A stretch of 64,000 bases of DNA from Methanocaldococcus lauensis (lineage in GTDB: Archaea; AGJL01; Methanococci; Methanococcales; Methanocaldococcaceae): positions 992,001 to 1,056,000 of the forward strand of contig LR792634.1 of assembly GCA_902827205.1 (NCBI GenBank), written 5' to 3'. Both the position numbers and the translations under genes were made by a program. A model generated the notes under the pieces. That model had not been told where the DNA came from and did no database searches. It saw nothing but the letters and a program-made list of their open reading frames with translations. Of the stretch, positions 7,684 through 15,800 are shown in pieces. Numbering within the stretch: the stretch's first letter is position 1; each line of letters begins with the position of its first letter.

Positions 7684-9036
7684 TTATTTAAATCTCTCTT
7701 TTCCACCAATATTTTTAATGATATTTAAAAATTCTTTTTCTATATCTTTTAACTCAGCTTTACTATATCCATAAATTCTAAATGTGATACTTTTATATCC
7801 TTCCTCAATTTTATCTCCTTCATAAACGTCAATTATTTCAACATCAAAAAGTTTTTTAAGTAAATTTAAAATAACATTTTCATCAACAGATTTTTTAAAT
7901 AAAACAGATATATCTGAATATTTTCTCTCAAAAAATTTTTTCTTTAAGTTCTTTAATTCTTCTCCAGAAAATACTTCAACTCTCAATATATTGAACTTCA
8001 ATTCTTTTCCATTTTTTTCTAATACTAAATAATCATCTTCAATATTTTTTAAAATTCCAAAATGAACATTATTTGAATTTAGATTTTTTACAGCAATTTC
8101 TTTTCCTATTAACTTATTTAATTTTTCAATTTCTGATGATAAAGCAAATACTGCCTTGTCAGAGTAATAAGCCCCTCTCTTTGCCTCACTACCGAAGTGC
8201 TTAGCCGCCTCTTTCATTATTTTTACAAAACCTTCTCTATCTTTATTTGCAACGATTTTACTAATTTCCATACATTGATTTATAAATGTTTTATGAATTT
8301 CCTGTATTCTTGGATTGAACATTTGAATGTCAGCATATAAATAAGGATTTTGTCCTATAATCCTTCCAATAATTGAAATCATCAACTCATAAATTGGAGA
8401 GGCAAATTTTCTCGATTCTTTTATATCAACATTCAACTCTTTTAGAGTAGATCCTAAGGATATAAATGCGAAGTGCGTTAAACCTTGAACAATTCCCATA
8501 ATTCTGTCATGTTTTTCAGATGGGATGACAATAACCTTAGCCCCTTCTTTAACTAAAAAATTATAAACTTTTTCAAACCATTCGCTCTTTTTATGCTTTT
8601 CAGTTGGTGTTAGAATAACAACCTGCCTTAATAAAGAGGGGGTAGAAGGACCAAACATAGGGTGTGTTGGAATAACAGTAACTCCTTCTTTAACATATTT
8701 TTCCATAGTTTTTGTAGGAATTTCTTTAATAGATGTTATATCCATTAATAAGCAACCTTTTCTAACATGAGGAGCTACTTCTTTAATAACTCTTTCAGTA
8801 ACATTTATTGGAACCGCAATTATAACAATATCCCCTTTTTTAGCTGCTTCAATATTATTGTTAGTAAATTTAACATTTAACTCTTTTTCAACATTTTTTC
8901 CTTTTTCTACATCTCTTCCTGTAACTATAACATTAAAACCCTTATTTTTTAAATATTTAGCAAACCATTTTCCCAAACCGTCAGTTCCTCCAATTATTGA
9001 AATAGTTAAATCTTTTTTGTCTTTTATATTTTCCAT
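7684..9036 (-). CDS. tyrA: Prephenate dehydrogenase with C-terminal FDX-ACB-like domain
   Basis: Oxidises prephenate to 4-hydroxyphenylpyruvate in tyrosine synthesis. The Rossmann motif ISIIGGTDGLGKWFAKYL sits at the N-terminus, and the substrate region has IPTHPMFGPSTPSL and the helical dimer core around GLTHFAFISLG. Residues beyond about 300 are extra: a small barrel-like stretch (IGKEIAVKNLNSNNVHFGI), then a segment resembling the ferredoxin-fold anticodon-binding domain of PheRS beta (RKYSDISVLF ... DVYEGDKIEEGYKSITFRI). At 450 residues it is far longer than a bare TyrA. ATG 9036 follows GGTGAAA. The upstream PAP2 gene ends six bases before it. Confidence 0.9.
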   Translation of the reverse strand: MENIKDKKDLTISIIGGTDGLGKWFAKYLKNKGFNVIVTGRDVEKGKNVEKELNVKFTNNNIEAAKKGDIVIIAVPINVTERVIKEVAPHVRKGCLLMDITSIKEIPTKTMEKYVKEGVTVIPTHPMFGPSTPSLLRQVVILTPTEKHKKSEWFEKVYNFLVKEGAKVIVIPSEKHDRIMGIVQGLTHFAFISLGSTLKELNVDIKESRKFASPIYELMISIIGRIIGQNPYLYADIQMFNPRIQEIHKTFINQCMEISKIVANKDREGFVKIMKEAAKHFGSEAKRGAYYSDKAVFALSSEIEKLNKLIGKEIAVKNLNSNNVHFGILKNIEDDYLVLEKNGKELKFNILRVEVFSGEELKNLKKKFFERKYSDISVLFKKSVDENVILNLLKKLFDVEIIDVYEGDKIEEGYKSITFRIYGYSKAELKDIEKEFLNIIKNIGGKERFK

Positions 9037-9041
9037 AATTT

Positions 9042-9560
9042 TCACCTTAGGACATTTAATAGGACATAGTTAAATAGAAAACCCAATAATGTTCCCACTA
9101 AAACCTGAGAATATGTGTGCTTTTTTAGATAAATCCTTGCATATATTGTAATAATTAAAAGAAAAATATATATTACAAATAAAAAAACATTGCCTGTAAA
9201 TTTATAAATTAAATAACTCATTGCTGAAAGTCCATAACAGTGCATACTAATCTTCCAAAATTTTGTAATTATCAGAATTAATAAAACATTCCCCAAAAAA
9301 ATAAAATTAAAAATATTGTGCCAAAACAATGATAATAAAAATATATATAAAGTTGTAATAGTTAAAGGGACTATTCTATTGTTTTTATTGTATATATCCC
9401 AACTTTCTTTTTTTATTTTTGCCCAGATTACCCAAAAAACTATTGGAACACTATAAAATAAAGTTAAATAAAGATTAAGATTAGATATTACTAAAAATCC
9501 ATATAATAAAAATAATAAATACAGTAGGGATATTATTTGAAACATTTCTTTAATATTCAC
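9042..9560 (-). CDS. PAP2-superfamily membrane phosphatase-like protein
   Basis: A very hydrophobic protein of about 172 residues with five to six membrane segments. The C-terminal half keeps PAP2-type motifs: [12 protein letters not shown] (the S-x-H motif) and [21 protein letters not shown] (Arg-x5-His-x3-Gln/Asp region). Family members dephosphorylate lipid phosphates such as polyprenyl pyrophosphate at the membrane; the first KxxxxxxRP motif is not clear here, so activity is uncertain. GTG at 9560 is chosen because GGTGAG lies just upstream. The start overlaps no gene, but the frame's 5' end abuts the M50 protease gene stop, suggesting one operon through to tyrA. Confidence 0.6.
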   Translation of the reverse strand: MNIKEMFQIISLLYLLFLLYGFLVISNLNLYLTLFYSVPIVFWVIWAKIKKESWDIYNKNNRIVPLTITTLYIFLLSLFWHNIFNFIFLGNVLLILIITKFWKISMHCYGLSAMSYLIYKFTGNVFLFVIYIFLLIITIYARIYLKKHTYSQVLVGTLLGFLFNYVLLNVLR

Positions 9561-9565
9561 AACTC

Positions 9566-10147
9566 TCACCAAGAGAACATCTTATAAATTACATAACCTA
9601 TTAGAGGAATTCCTACAACTGCCCAAACTAATGGATTCCATCTTAATACTTTTTCTCCGTCAAATGGAGGAATTGGGAGCATATTAAATCCTGCTAAAAA
9701 TAGATTTATATGAAATCCAAATAGTCCTATTAAACTTAGTAATGGTATTTGATTAAAAATCATTCCAATTATTAAAAATATAAATGCTAAGGCAACATTT
9801 GTTAAAGGTCCAGCCAATGCAATTTTTCCATTTTCTTCAACTGTTAAATAATCTTTGTAAATATAAACTGCTCCGGGGGCTATGAATGTAACTCCTATAG
9901 CAATTTTTAATATTAACGCCAATGCTAAACCTTCATACCATGCTCTAAATTCACTCCAAGCCCCATACTTTCTTGCAACAGTTCTATGCATTAATTCGTG
10001 GAATATAAATCCACTACCTACACAGATTAAACTGACTATAAAAATATACAATGAGAGAAAAGGATAAGAGAAAATAATTGCTATTGCAATGACTGATGTA
10101 GTTAAATCAATAATCTCCCTTTTTGAGAATTTAAAAATATCATCCAT
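9566..10147 (-). CDS. Site-2-protease-type zinc metallopeptidase (M50)
   Basis: A polytopic membrane protein of 193 residues. The zinc-binding HExxH is seen as [16 protein letters not shown], and the second conserved motif with the third metal ligand as [13 protein letters not shown]. These are the hallmarks of intramembrane M50 proteases, which cleave substrates within the membrane. It is a short form without PDZ or CBS domains. ATG 10147 follows GGTGAAGTGA. It lies between a rhomboid protease gene and a PAP2-like gene on the same strand, giving two intramembrane proteases side by side. Confidence 0.85.
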   Translation of the reverse strand: MDDIFKFSKREIIDLTTSVIAIAIIFSYPFLSLYIFIVSLICVGSGFIFHELMHRTVARKYGAWSEFRAWYEGLALALILKIAIGVTFIAPGAVYIYKDYLTVEENGKIALAGPLTNVALAFIFLIIGMIFNQIPLLSLIGLFGFHINLFLAGFNMLPIPPFDGEKVLRWNPLVWAVVGIPLIGYVIYKMFSW

Positions 10148-10178
10148 TCACTTCACCACATAATTTTTTATTTTAAAT

Positions 10179-10757
10179 TTAAATGAAATCATTTATATGC
10201 TTATACTTTTTATGTAAGTATAAACCAAAAATAATTCCAGTTATTAATCCAGTTAAATGAGTAATATGTGCTATTCCGGTTTTCATAGAATATGGTAGAA
10301 GAATTAAATCTATAAGTGCAAATAATACAACAGCAATTCTAATACTAACTGGTATTGGTAGAGGAAAGACAACAACTCTTAAATTTGGAGCGATAACTGC
10401 TAAAGTTCCCAAAATCCCAAAAATAGTCCCAGAGGCACCAACAGAAGGAATAAAATCTCCAGTTATATATGCATAGACAATATAAGATAGATTTCCTAAG
10501 ATTCCAGACAATAAAAAAATTAAAAGATATTTTTTTGAGCCAATCATTCTCTCTAAGTATGTTCCAAATAAAAACAATACAAACATATTTATCAATAAGT
10601 GAGTGATATTCGCATGCATAAAAATACTCGTAATTATTTGCCAAGGCATATATATAACAAGATTGGGCCATAATGCAAAATAATAATATAACTGGGGAAC
10701 AAAAAAACTAATAACAAACATTAAAATGCAAATTCCAACTAATAAAAAATTAATCAT
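10179..10757 (-). CDS. Rhomboid family intramembrane serine protease
   Basis: A protein of 192 residues with six predicted membrane segments. The rhomboid core is complete: MHANITHLLINMFVLFLFG (His-Asn-rich TM2 region), the serine motif VGASGTIFGILG in TM4, and the histidine in TM6 AHITHLTGLITGIIFG. It probably cleaves transmembrane helices near the outer face of the membrane; substrates are unknown. ATG 10757 is preceded by GAGGG. The promoter region is shared with the divergent spcS gene, 63 bases away. Confidence 0.88.
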   Translation of the reverse strand: MINFLLVGICILMFVISFFVPQLYYYFALWPNLVIYMPWQIITSIFMHANITHLLINMFVLFLFGTYLERMIGSKKYLLIFLLSGILGNLSYIVYAYITGDFIPSVGASGTIFGILGTLAVIAPNLRVVVFPLPIPVSIRIAVVLFALIDLILLPYSMKTGIAHITHLTGLITGIIFGLYLHKKYKHINDFI

Positions 10758-10820
10758 TTTTTCCCTCAATAGAATTTTTAATAATTAGTTTAATTAAACC
10801 TTTATAAAAAGGTGATGCTT

Positions 10821-12125
10821 TTGGATATAGATATCTCTGGATTAATTCCAAAACACATGGAAAATAGAGGAAAATTAACTTTAAAGGAAAATTTAAAAAT
10901 TATTGAAAATATTTTAGAGCAAAGAAAAGTTCCTGAAAGAGGAATAAGTGAGGAGCATATAAAATTTTTATTAAGAATTTTATCCTTTATGGATACGGAT
11001 AAAGATCCGAATGTTATACAAATTGGTGAGAGAGAGGCGAGAGTTTATACTAAACTTCAAAGAGAAGGAGTTTTTGATTTTTGCCATGGAGTTGGAAGGA
11101 GTGGAAATTTAATAGACCCTCAACCAAAAGCACCTGGAGCAAGTGTGATGTATAAATTAACTAACAAATTATTGGAAAGTTTTTTAAAAACTTTAGGATT
11201 GAAAGTTAAGGCAATAGCAACACCTGTAGCTACAGGAATGAGTATTGCTCTATGTTTATCAGCAGCAAGGAAAAAATACAATTCAGATATTGTTATCTAC
11301 CCCTATGCAGCTCATAAAAGCCCTATAAAGGCTACTTCTTTTATAGGAATGAGGATGAGATTGGTTGAGACAGTTTTAGATGGAGATATTGTTAAAGTTG
11401 AAGTTTCAGATATTGAAGATGCCATAAAAAGAGAAATTAATAATAAAAATAACCCAGTAGTTTTAAGCACTTTAACTTTTTTCCCACCAAGAGAAAGTGA
11501 CAATATTGAAGAAATTGCAAAAATTTGCCAAGACTATAATATTCCACATATTATAAATGGTGCTTATGCAATTCAAAATTTTTATTACATTGAAAAGTTA
11601 AAAAAAGCTTTAAAATATAGAATTGATGCTGTAGTTAGCTCATCTGATAAAAATCTATTTACTCCAATAGGTGGGGGAATAGTTTATACAAAGGATGAGA
11701 GTTTTTTAAAAGAAATCTCTTTAACATATCCTGGAAGAGCCTCAGCAAATCCAATTGTAAATATTTTAATTTCTCTCTTAGCAATAGGAACTAAAAATTA
11801 TATAGATTTAATGAAAGAACAAAAAGAATGTAAAAAGCTATTGGATGAATTATTAAATGATTTGGCAAATAAAAAAGGAGAGAAGGTTTTGAATGTAGAA
11901 AATCCAATTTCTTCGTGCATAACTACAAAAAAAGATCCTTTAGATGTTGCTGGTAAATTGTATAATTTGAGAGTAACTGGGCCAAGAGGAGTTAGAAAGA
12001 ATGATAAATTTGGAACATGCTATTTAAAAGGATATCCTTACAACTATATAGTAGTAAATTCAGCTATTGGAGTTAAAAAAGAGGATATCTATAAGGTTAT
12101 TGAAAAGTTGAGTAAGGTTATTTAA
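10821..12125 (+). CDS. spcS: O-phosphoseryl-tRNA(Sec):selenocysteinyl-tRNA synthase (SepSecS)
   Basis: A PLP enzyme that turns O-phosphoseryl-tRNA(Sec) into selenocysteinyl-tRNA(Sec). Diagnostic stretches are FCHGVGRSGNLIDPQPKAPG, ATPVATGMSIALCLSAAR, YAAHKSPIKA, and the PLP-lysine segment SSSDKNLFTPIGGG. Its presence implies selenoprotein synthesis in this organism. Start: GGTGAT at 10811-10816 points to the TTG at 10821 (MDIDISGLIPKHME); the ATG at 10815 is an alternative but overlaps the ribosome binding site. It is followed on the opposite strand by a GC-rich RNA gene, not by a transporter gene as I remember for M. jannaschii (MJ0609). Confidence 0.92.
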   Translation: MDIDISGLIPKHMENRGKLTLKENLKIIENILEQRKVPERGISEEHIKFLLRILSFMDTDKDPNVIQIGEREARVYTKLQREGVFDFCHGVGRSGNLIDPQPKAPGASVMYKLTNKLLESFLKTLGLKVKAIATPVATGMSIALCLSAARKKYNSDIVIYPYAAHKSPIKATSFIGMRMRLVETVLDGDIVKVEVSDIEDAIKREINNKNNPVVLSTLTFFPPRESDNIEEIAKICQDYNIPHIINGAYAIQNFYYIEKLKKALKYRIDAVVSSSDKNLFTPIGGGIVYTKDESFLKEISLTYPGRASANPIVNILISLLAIGTKNYIDLMKEQKECKKLLDELLNDLANKKGEKVLNVENPISSCITTKKDPLDVAGKLYNLRVTGPRGVRKNDKFGTCYLKGYPYNYIVVNSAIGVKKEDIYKVIEKLSKVI

Positions 12126-12196
12126 CAAATAAAAATAAATCAAAAATAAAGATAAACAATAACAATAAAGTAAAACCGTAAAGTAAAACATTTTAA

Positions 12197-12354
12197 ACTG
12201 TGGGAGGTCGTGCTGTATCGTGTTCATCTTCATCGAGCAAGGGCTCTCTCCCACGACTCGCCCAGACCTCCCTTAATCTGTTCCCCCAACATCGAACCCT
12301 CTATCATCGCAACCTCTTATGGATGTGCTCCATTTGGGTCGGTTCGTTGGGGAT
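12197..12354 (-). ncRNA. Two-hairpin H/ACA guide RNA (GC-rich)
   Basis: This is a GC-rich island in an AT-rich gap (12126-12423). On the minus strand two stem-loops are each followed by ACA. Hairpin 1 has a lower stem CCCCAAC/GTTGGGG ending near 12282 with ACA at 12281-12279. Hairpin 2 has a perfect stem GGGAGGTC (12272-12265) with GACCTCCC (12209-12202), directly followed by ACA at 12201-12199. Hairpin 2 has an upper stem TCGTG/CACGA, an internal pocket of 8+8 bases, and 16 bases from upper stem to ACA, as H/ACA guides require. Kink-turn-like GATGA...GA stretches lie in both apical parts. A TATA-like run sits about 25 bases upstream. It belongs to the type found by GC screening in M. jannaschii (hgc RNAs). 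Confidence 0.8.
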
Positions 12355-12423
12355 AAATATATATCATAAAATTTGTTATATAAAATTTAGCATTTATAAC
12401 AAAGTGTATAAAAGGGTGATAAT
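12355..12423. promoter_or_regulatory. Divergent promoter region between the H/ACA RNA and ppaC
   Basis: An AT-rich stretch. On the minus strand TTTATATAA-like sequence around 12374-12383 lies about 25 bases before the RNA 5' end near 12354. On the plus strand TTATAA near 12393-12400 and GGGTGAT (12415-12421) serve ppaC. Read from sequence only. Confidence 0.4.
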
Positions 12424-13347
12424 GTGAGATACGTAGTAGGGCACAAAAATCCAGATACTGACAGTATAGCATCAGCTATTGTTTTAGCTTACTTCTTAGA
12501 TTGTTATCCTGCAAGATTGGGAGATATAAATCCAGAAACAGAGTTTGTTTTGAGAAAATTTGGAGTTATGGAGCCAGAGTTGATAACATCTGCCAAAGGA
12601 AAAGAAATTATCTTAGTAGATCATTCTGAAAAGAGTCAAAGTTTTGATGACTTAGAGGAAGGGAAATTAATAGGAATTATAGATCATCACAAAGTTGGTT
12701 TAACCACTACTGAGCCTATTTTATACTATGCTAAGCCAGTTGGCTCAACAGCAACAGTTATTGCAGAACTTTATTTCAAAGATGCAATAGATTTAATAGG
12801 AGGTAAGAAAAAAGAATTAAAGCCAGATTTAGCAGGTTTATTGTTAAGTGCAATAATATCAGATACAGTTTTATTTAAATCACCAACAACAACAGAATTA
12901 GATAAAGAGATGGCTAAGAAGTTAGCTGAGATTGCTGGAATAAGCAACATCGAAGAATTTGGAATGGAAATTTTAAAGGCTAAGTCAGTTGTTGGTAAAT
13001 TGAAACCAGAAGAAATTATTAATATGGACTTCAAAAACTTTAATTTCAATGGAAAGAAGGTAGGAATTGGGCAGGTAGAGGTTATAGATGTCAGTGAGGT
13101 TGAGAGTAAAAAAGAAGATATATATAAATTATTAGAGGAGAAGTTGAAAAATGAGGGCTATGATTTGATTGTCTTTTTGATAACTGATATTATGAAAGAG
13201 GGTAGTGAGGCATTGGTTGTTGGTAATAAGGAGATGTTTGAGAAAGCATTTAATGTTAAATTAGAAGGAAACAGTGTATTCTTAGAAGGAGTAATGTCAA
13301 GAAAGAAACAGGTTGTTCCTCCATTAGAAAAAGCATACAACGAGTAA
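12424..13347 (+). CDS. ppaC: Manganese-dependent inorganic pyrophosphatase (family II)
   Basis: Hydrolyses pyrophosphate in the cytoplasm, pulling biosynthetic reactions forward. The DHH-family motifs are clear: GHKNPDTDSIASA at the N-terminus, the aspartate of ILVDHSE, and the IIDHHKVG motif with the paired His. The C-terminal DHHA2 domain closes with the basic SRKKQVVPPLEKA, the substrate-binding SRKKQ motif. The length, 307 residues, is normal. It starts with GTG at 12424 behind GGGTGAT; the overlapping ATG at 12422 is in another frame and stops at once. Confidence 0.95.
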   Translation: MRYVVGHKNPDTDSIASAIVLAYFLDCYPARLGDINPETEFVLRKFGVMEPELITSAKGKEIILVDHSEKSQSFDDLEEGKLIGIIDHHKVGLTTTEPILYYAKPVGSTATVIAELYFKDAIDLIGGKKKELKPDLAGLLLSAIISDTVLFKSPTTTELDKEMAKKLAEIAGISNIEEFGMEILKAKSVVGKLKPEEIINMDFKNFNFNGKKVGIGQVEVIDVSEVESKKEDIYKLLEEKLKNEGYDLIVFLITDIMKEGSEALVVGNKEMFEKAFNVKLEGNSVFLEGVMSRKKQVVPPLEKAYNE

Positions 13348-13401
13348 ATTATATTATAATTTATTTTAATTTTTTGTTTTAATTAGCAAAAAGGGATATA
13401 T

Positions 13402-13641
13402 ATGCATTACTCTATAATAAAACCAAAATGTAAAAAAGAAGTTATTGAGATAGATAAAGGTTCTCTAAAAACTAAGAGAAAGTTTGCATTTTTGTTAGAA
13501 ATAGGGGATAAAATATTAAAAAATAAAGAATTTTGGGCTAATGAGGATGTTGAAGTTGTTGTAGATTACTCTTTTACAAATTCTAAAAGACCTAAGGAAA
13601 AAATTGAAATTTATACAATAGAAAATATAGAGAGGGAATAA
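13402..13641 (+). CDS. Small conserved protein of unknown function
   Basis: A soluble 79-residue protein, rich in Lys and Glu, starting at ATG 13402 behind AAGGGAT. No family motif is recognised. It contains LLEIGDKILKNKEFWANEDVEVVVDYSFTNS split by ordinary beta-strand spacing, compatible with a small beta barrel. One base separates it from the next small membrane protein, and hemL follows, so the three probably form an operon. Confidence 0.5.
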   Translation: MHYSIIKPKCKKEVIEIDKGSLKTKRKFAFLLEIGDKILKNKEFWANEDVEVVVDYSFTNSKRPKEKIEIYTIENIERE

Positions 13642-13642
13642 T

Positions 13643-13918
13643 ATGGATTTAGAAGGAAAATGTTGTTTAATTCATGCTATTGGTGGGGTTATTTTTGGTT
13701 ATTTTGCTAATTATGTATATACCGCAGGTTTAGGAATGTTTAGCGGAATTGCCACTTTAATATTTTTATTTATTGGAGCTGTAATTTTTGGACACATTTC
13801 TGCTAAATTATTTGGTAGTGAAAGTTTAACACAAAAACAGTGGCTTGGCTGTGGAGTTCTGCCATTTTTTTTAGTGGCAATTGTTGTTTGGGTATTGAAG
13901 TTTAACGGCTTAATTTAA
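13643..13918 (+). CDS. Small membrane protein of unknown function
   Basis: A 91-residue protein with three hydrophobic segments: HAIGGVIFGYFANYVY, then GIATLIFLFIGAVIFGHISA, then a C-terminal LPFFLVAIVVWVLKF. A cytosolic loop between the last two reads GSESLTQKQWLG. It resembles small conserved methanogen membrane proteins of unknown role; I cannot name the family with confidence. ATG 13643 follows GAGGGAAT. It lies between another small gene and hemL on the same strand. Confidence 0.55.
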   Translation: MDLEGKCCLIHAIGGVIFGYFANYVYTAGLGMFSGIATLIFLFIGAVIFGHISAKLFGSESLTQKQWLGCGVLPFFLVAIVVWVLKFNGLI

Positions 13919-13942
13919 AATAAAAATTATATGGTGGAAAAT

Positions 13943-15223
13943 ATGGCATTAAAAATGGAAAAATCAAAGGAATTATTTGAAGAGGCAAAAAAATACTTAG
14001 TAGGGGGAGTTAATAGTCCAGTTAGATATTTTAAGCCATATCCATTTTTTGTTGAGAGAGCTAAAGATTGTTATTTATTTGACGTTGATGGAAACTGCTA
14101 TATAGATTACTGTTTAGCTTATGGTCCTATGGTTTTAGGTCATGCAAATGAAAAGATTATTGAAGCTGTTAAAGAGCAACTTGAATTAGGTAGTGCTTAT
14201 GGATGTCCTACAGAGAAAGAGATTATTTTAGCTAAGGAAGTTATTAAGAGGGTTCCTTGTGCAGAAATTGTGAGATTTGTCAATTCTGGAACTGAAGCAA
14301 CGATGTCAGCAATAAGATTGGCAAGAGGAGTTACTGGAAGAAAAAAGATTATAAAATTTGATGGAGCTTATCATGGAGCTCATGATTATGTTTTAGTTAA
14401 GAGTGGTAGTGGAGCATTAACTCATGGACATCCAAACTCTCCAGGAATTCCAGAAGAAACTACAAAAAATACTATCTTAATTCCATTTAATGATGAAGAT
14501 GCTGTAAAAAAAGCAATAAATGAAAATAAAGGTGAGATTGCCTGTATTATAGTTGAGCCAGTAATGGGAAATGTAGGATGTATCTTACCAAAAGAAGGTT
14601 ATTTAAAATTTTTAAGAGAAATAACTGAGGAAAATGACATTTTATTAATATTTGATGAAGTTATAACTGGATTTAGGTTAGCTAAGGGAGGAGCTCAAGA
14701 ATATTTTGGGGTAGTTCCAGATATTGCTACTTTGGGTAAGATATTAGGGGGAGGATTTCCAATTGGAGCGATCGTTGGTAAAAAGGAGATTATGGAGCAG
14801 TTTTCTCCATTAGGTCCAATATATCAGGCAGGAACATTCAACGGAAATCCAGTATCAATAACTGCTGGAATTGAAACTCTTAAACAATTGGATGATAAAT
14901 TTTATAGAGAAACATCAAGAACTGCTAAAATATTGGCAGATACTTTGAGAGATTTAGCTGACAAATATAATATTAAATCTAAGGTTTATAATATTGCTTC
15001 AATGTTCCAAATATATTTCAACGATAAAGAAGTAATAAATTACGAAATTGCTAAGATGAGTGATGTTGAGAAATATATGAAATATTTCTGGGGGTTATTA
15101 GAGAGGGGAGTTTTTGTTCCCCCATCACAATTTGAATGTTGCTTTACTTCAATAAAGCACAATGATGAAGTTGTTGATAAGACAATAAAGGCTATGGAAG
15201 ATGTGTTTAGAGGATTAGAATGA
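13943..15223 (+). CDS. hemL: Glutamate-1-semialdehyde 2,1-aminomutase
   Basis: A PLP enzyme that isomerises glutamate-1-semialdehyde to 5-aminolevulinate, the entry to tetrapyrroles and so to F430, cobamides and siroheme. Visible motifs are [18 protein letters not shown] near the start, the cofactor loop [27 protein letters not shown], and the PLP lysine in [18 protein letters not shown]. The length, 426 residues, is normal. ATG 13943 is chosen because GGTGG lies eight bases before it; the ATG at 13931 precedes that site. It is followed by a decayed region. Confidence 0.95.
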   Translation: MALKMEKSKELFEEAKKYLVGGVNSPVRYFKPYPFFVERAKDCYLFDVDGNCYIDYCLAYGPMVLGHANEKIIEAVKEQLELGSAYGCPTEKEIILAKEVIKRVPCAEIVRFVNSGTEATMSAIRLARGVTGRKKIIKFDGAYHGAHDYVLVKSGSGALTHGHPNSPGIPEETTKNTILIPFNDEDAVKKAINENKGEIACIIVEPVMGNVGCILPKEGYLKFLREITEENDILLIFDEVITGFRLAKGGAQEYFGVVPDIATLGKILGGGFPIGAIVGKKEIMEQFSPLGPIYQAGTFNGNPVSITAGIETLKQLDDKFYRETSRTAKILADTLRDLADKYNIKSKVYNIASMFQIYFNDKEVINYEIAKMSDVEKYMKYFWGLLERGVFVPPSQFECCFTSIKHNDEVVDKTIKAMEDVFRGLE

Positions 15224-15247
15224 ATTTATTTTTATTTTAAATAATAT

Positions 15248-15750
15248 TTGAAAAATAATCTTGATGAAATTGTGAAATTCTTTAACAGTGAAAAAGAAAT
15301 AAAAGAAATCCTATCCATTATAGAAATTTTATTTACGTATATAGTCCTATAAATAGTGAGAAATCAGCAGTGATTAGGAAGGTTATAGCAAATAGATAGG
15401 ATAAATATAAGTATATACCATTTTTTATAGATTTTAGAGGGAAGAATGTAGTTAGTATAGATAACTTTGCGGTGCATTCTTAGCAACAATTTTATGGTAA
15501 GTTTAAGGATTTGATAGAAATTTTAAATGAAACGTTAAAAATAGAAACTTCAAAATTGAAATACTTTTTAGAAGAAGTTAAAGTGGATGACAAAAGATTA
15601 TATAATGAAGATGTTAAGGCAATGTCTCTATTTAAGGAAAAAATTATACAATTATTAAATAGAAATATCTTATTTTTAAATCCTATTAAAGGAACTTTAA
15701 TACCTCAATCTTTCTTAGTATGGAATGCAATAAAAAGAGTTTTATTTTAA
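15248..15750 (+). pseudogene. Broken archaeal ATPase (PF01637-type) gene
   Basis: Pieces of an archaeal P-loop ATPase are readable across two frames: KFFNSEKEIKEILSIIE, then after a frameshift SPINSEKSAVIRKVIANR, a TAG stop, YIPFFIDFRGKNVVSIDN, a second TAG, and finally an open tail ending in NPIKGTLIPQSFLVWNAIKRVLF. In intact relatives the P-loop reads GPxNSGKS; here the glycine is Glu (SEKS). The tail motif PxxGxxxPQSxxxWxAI is the family's usual C-terminus, and the middle of the protein is deleted. This gene is dead. It fills most of the 577 bases between hemL and the RIO2 gene. Confidence 0.75.
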
Positions 15751-15800
15751 TTATTATATTGTTATAAAATACTAAATTAACATGAAAGGAGGGGATAATC

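Noticed and set aside
12197-12354. RNase P or SRP RNA as an explanation for the GC-rich island
   Set aside because: At about 158 bases it is too short for SRP RNA, and the conserved RNase P blocks are not present.
12060-12427. Short open frames on both strands across the GC-rich island
   Set aside because: The paired-stem structure with ACA boxes explains the island better; the frames cover the RNA and have no protein-like pattern.
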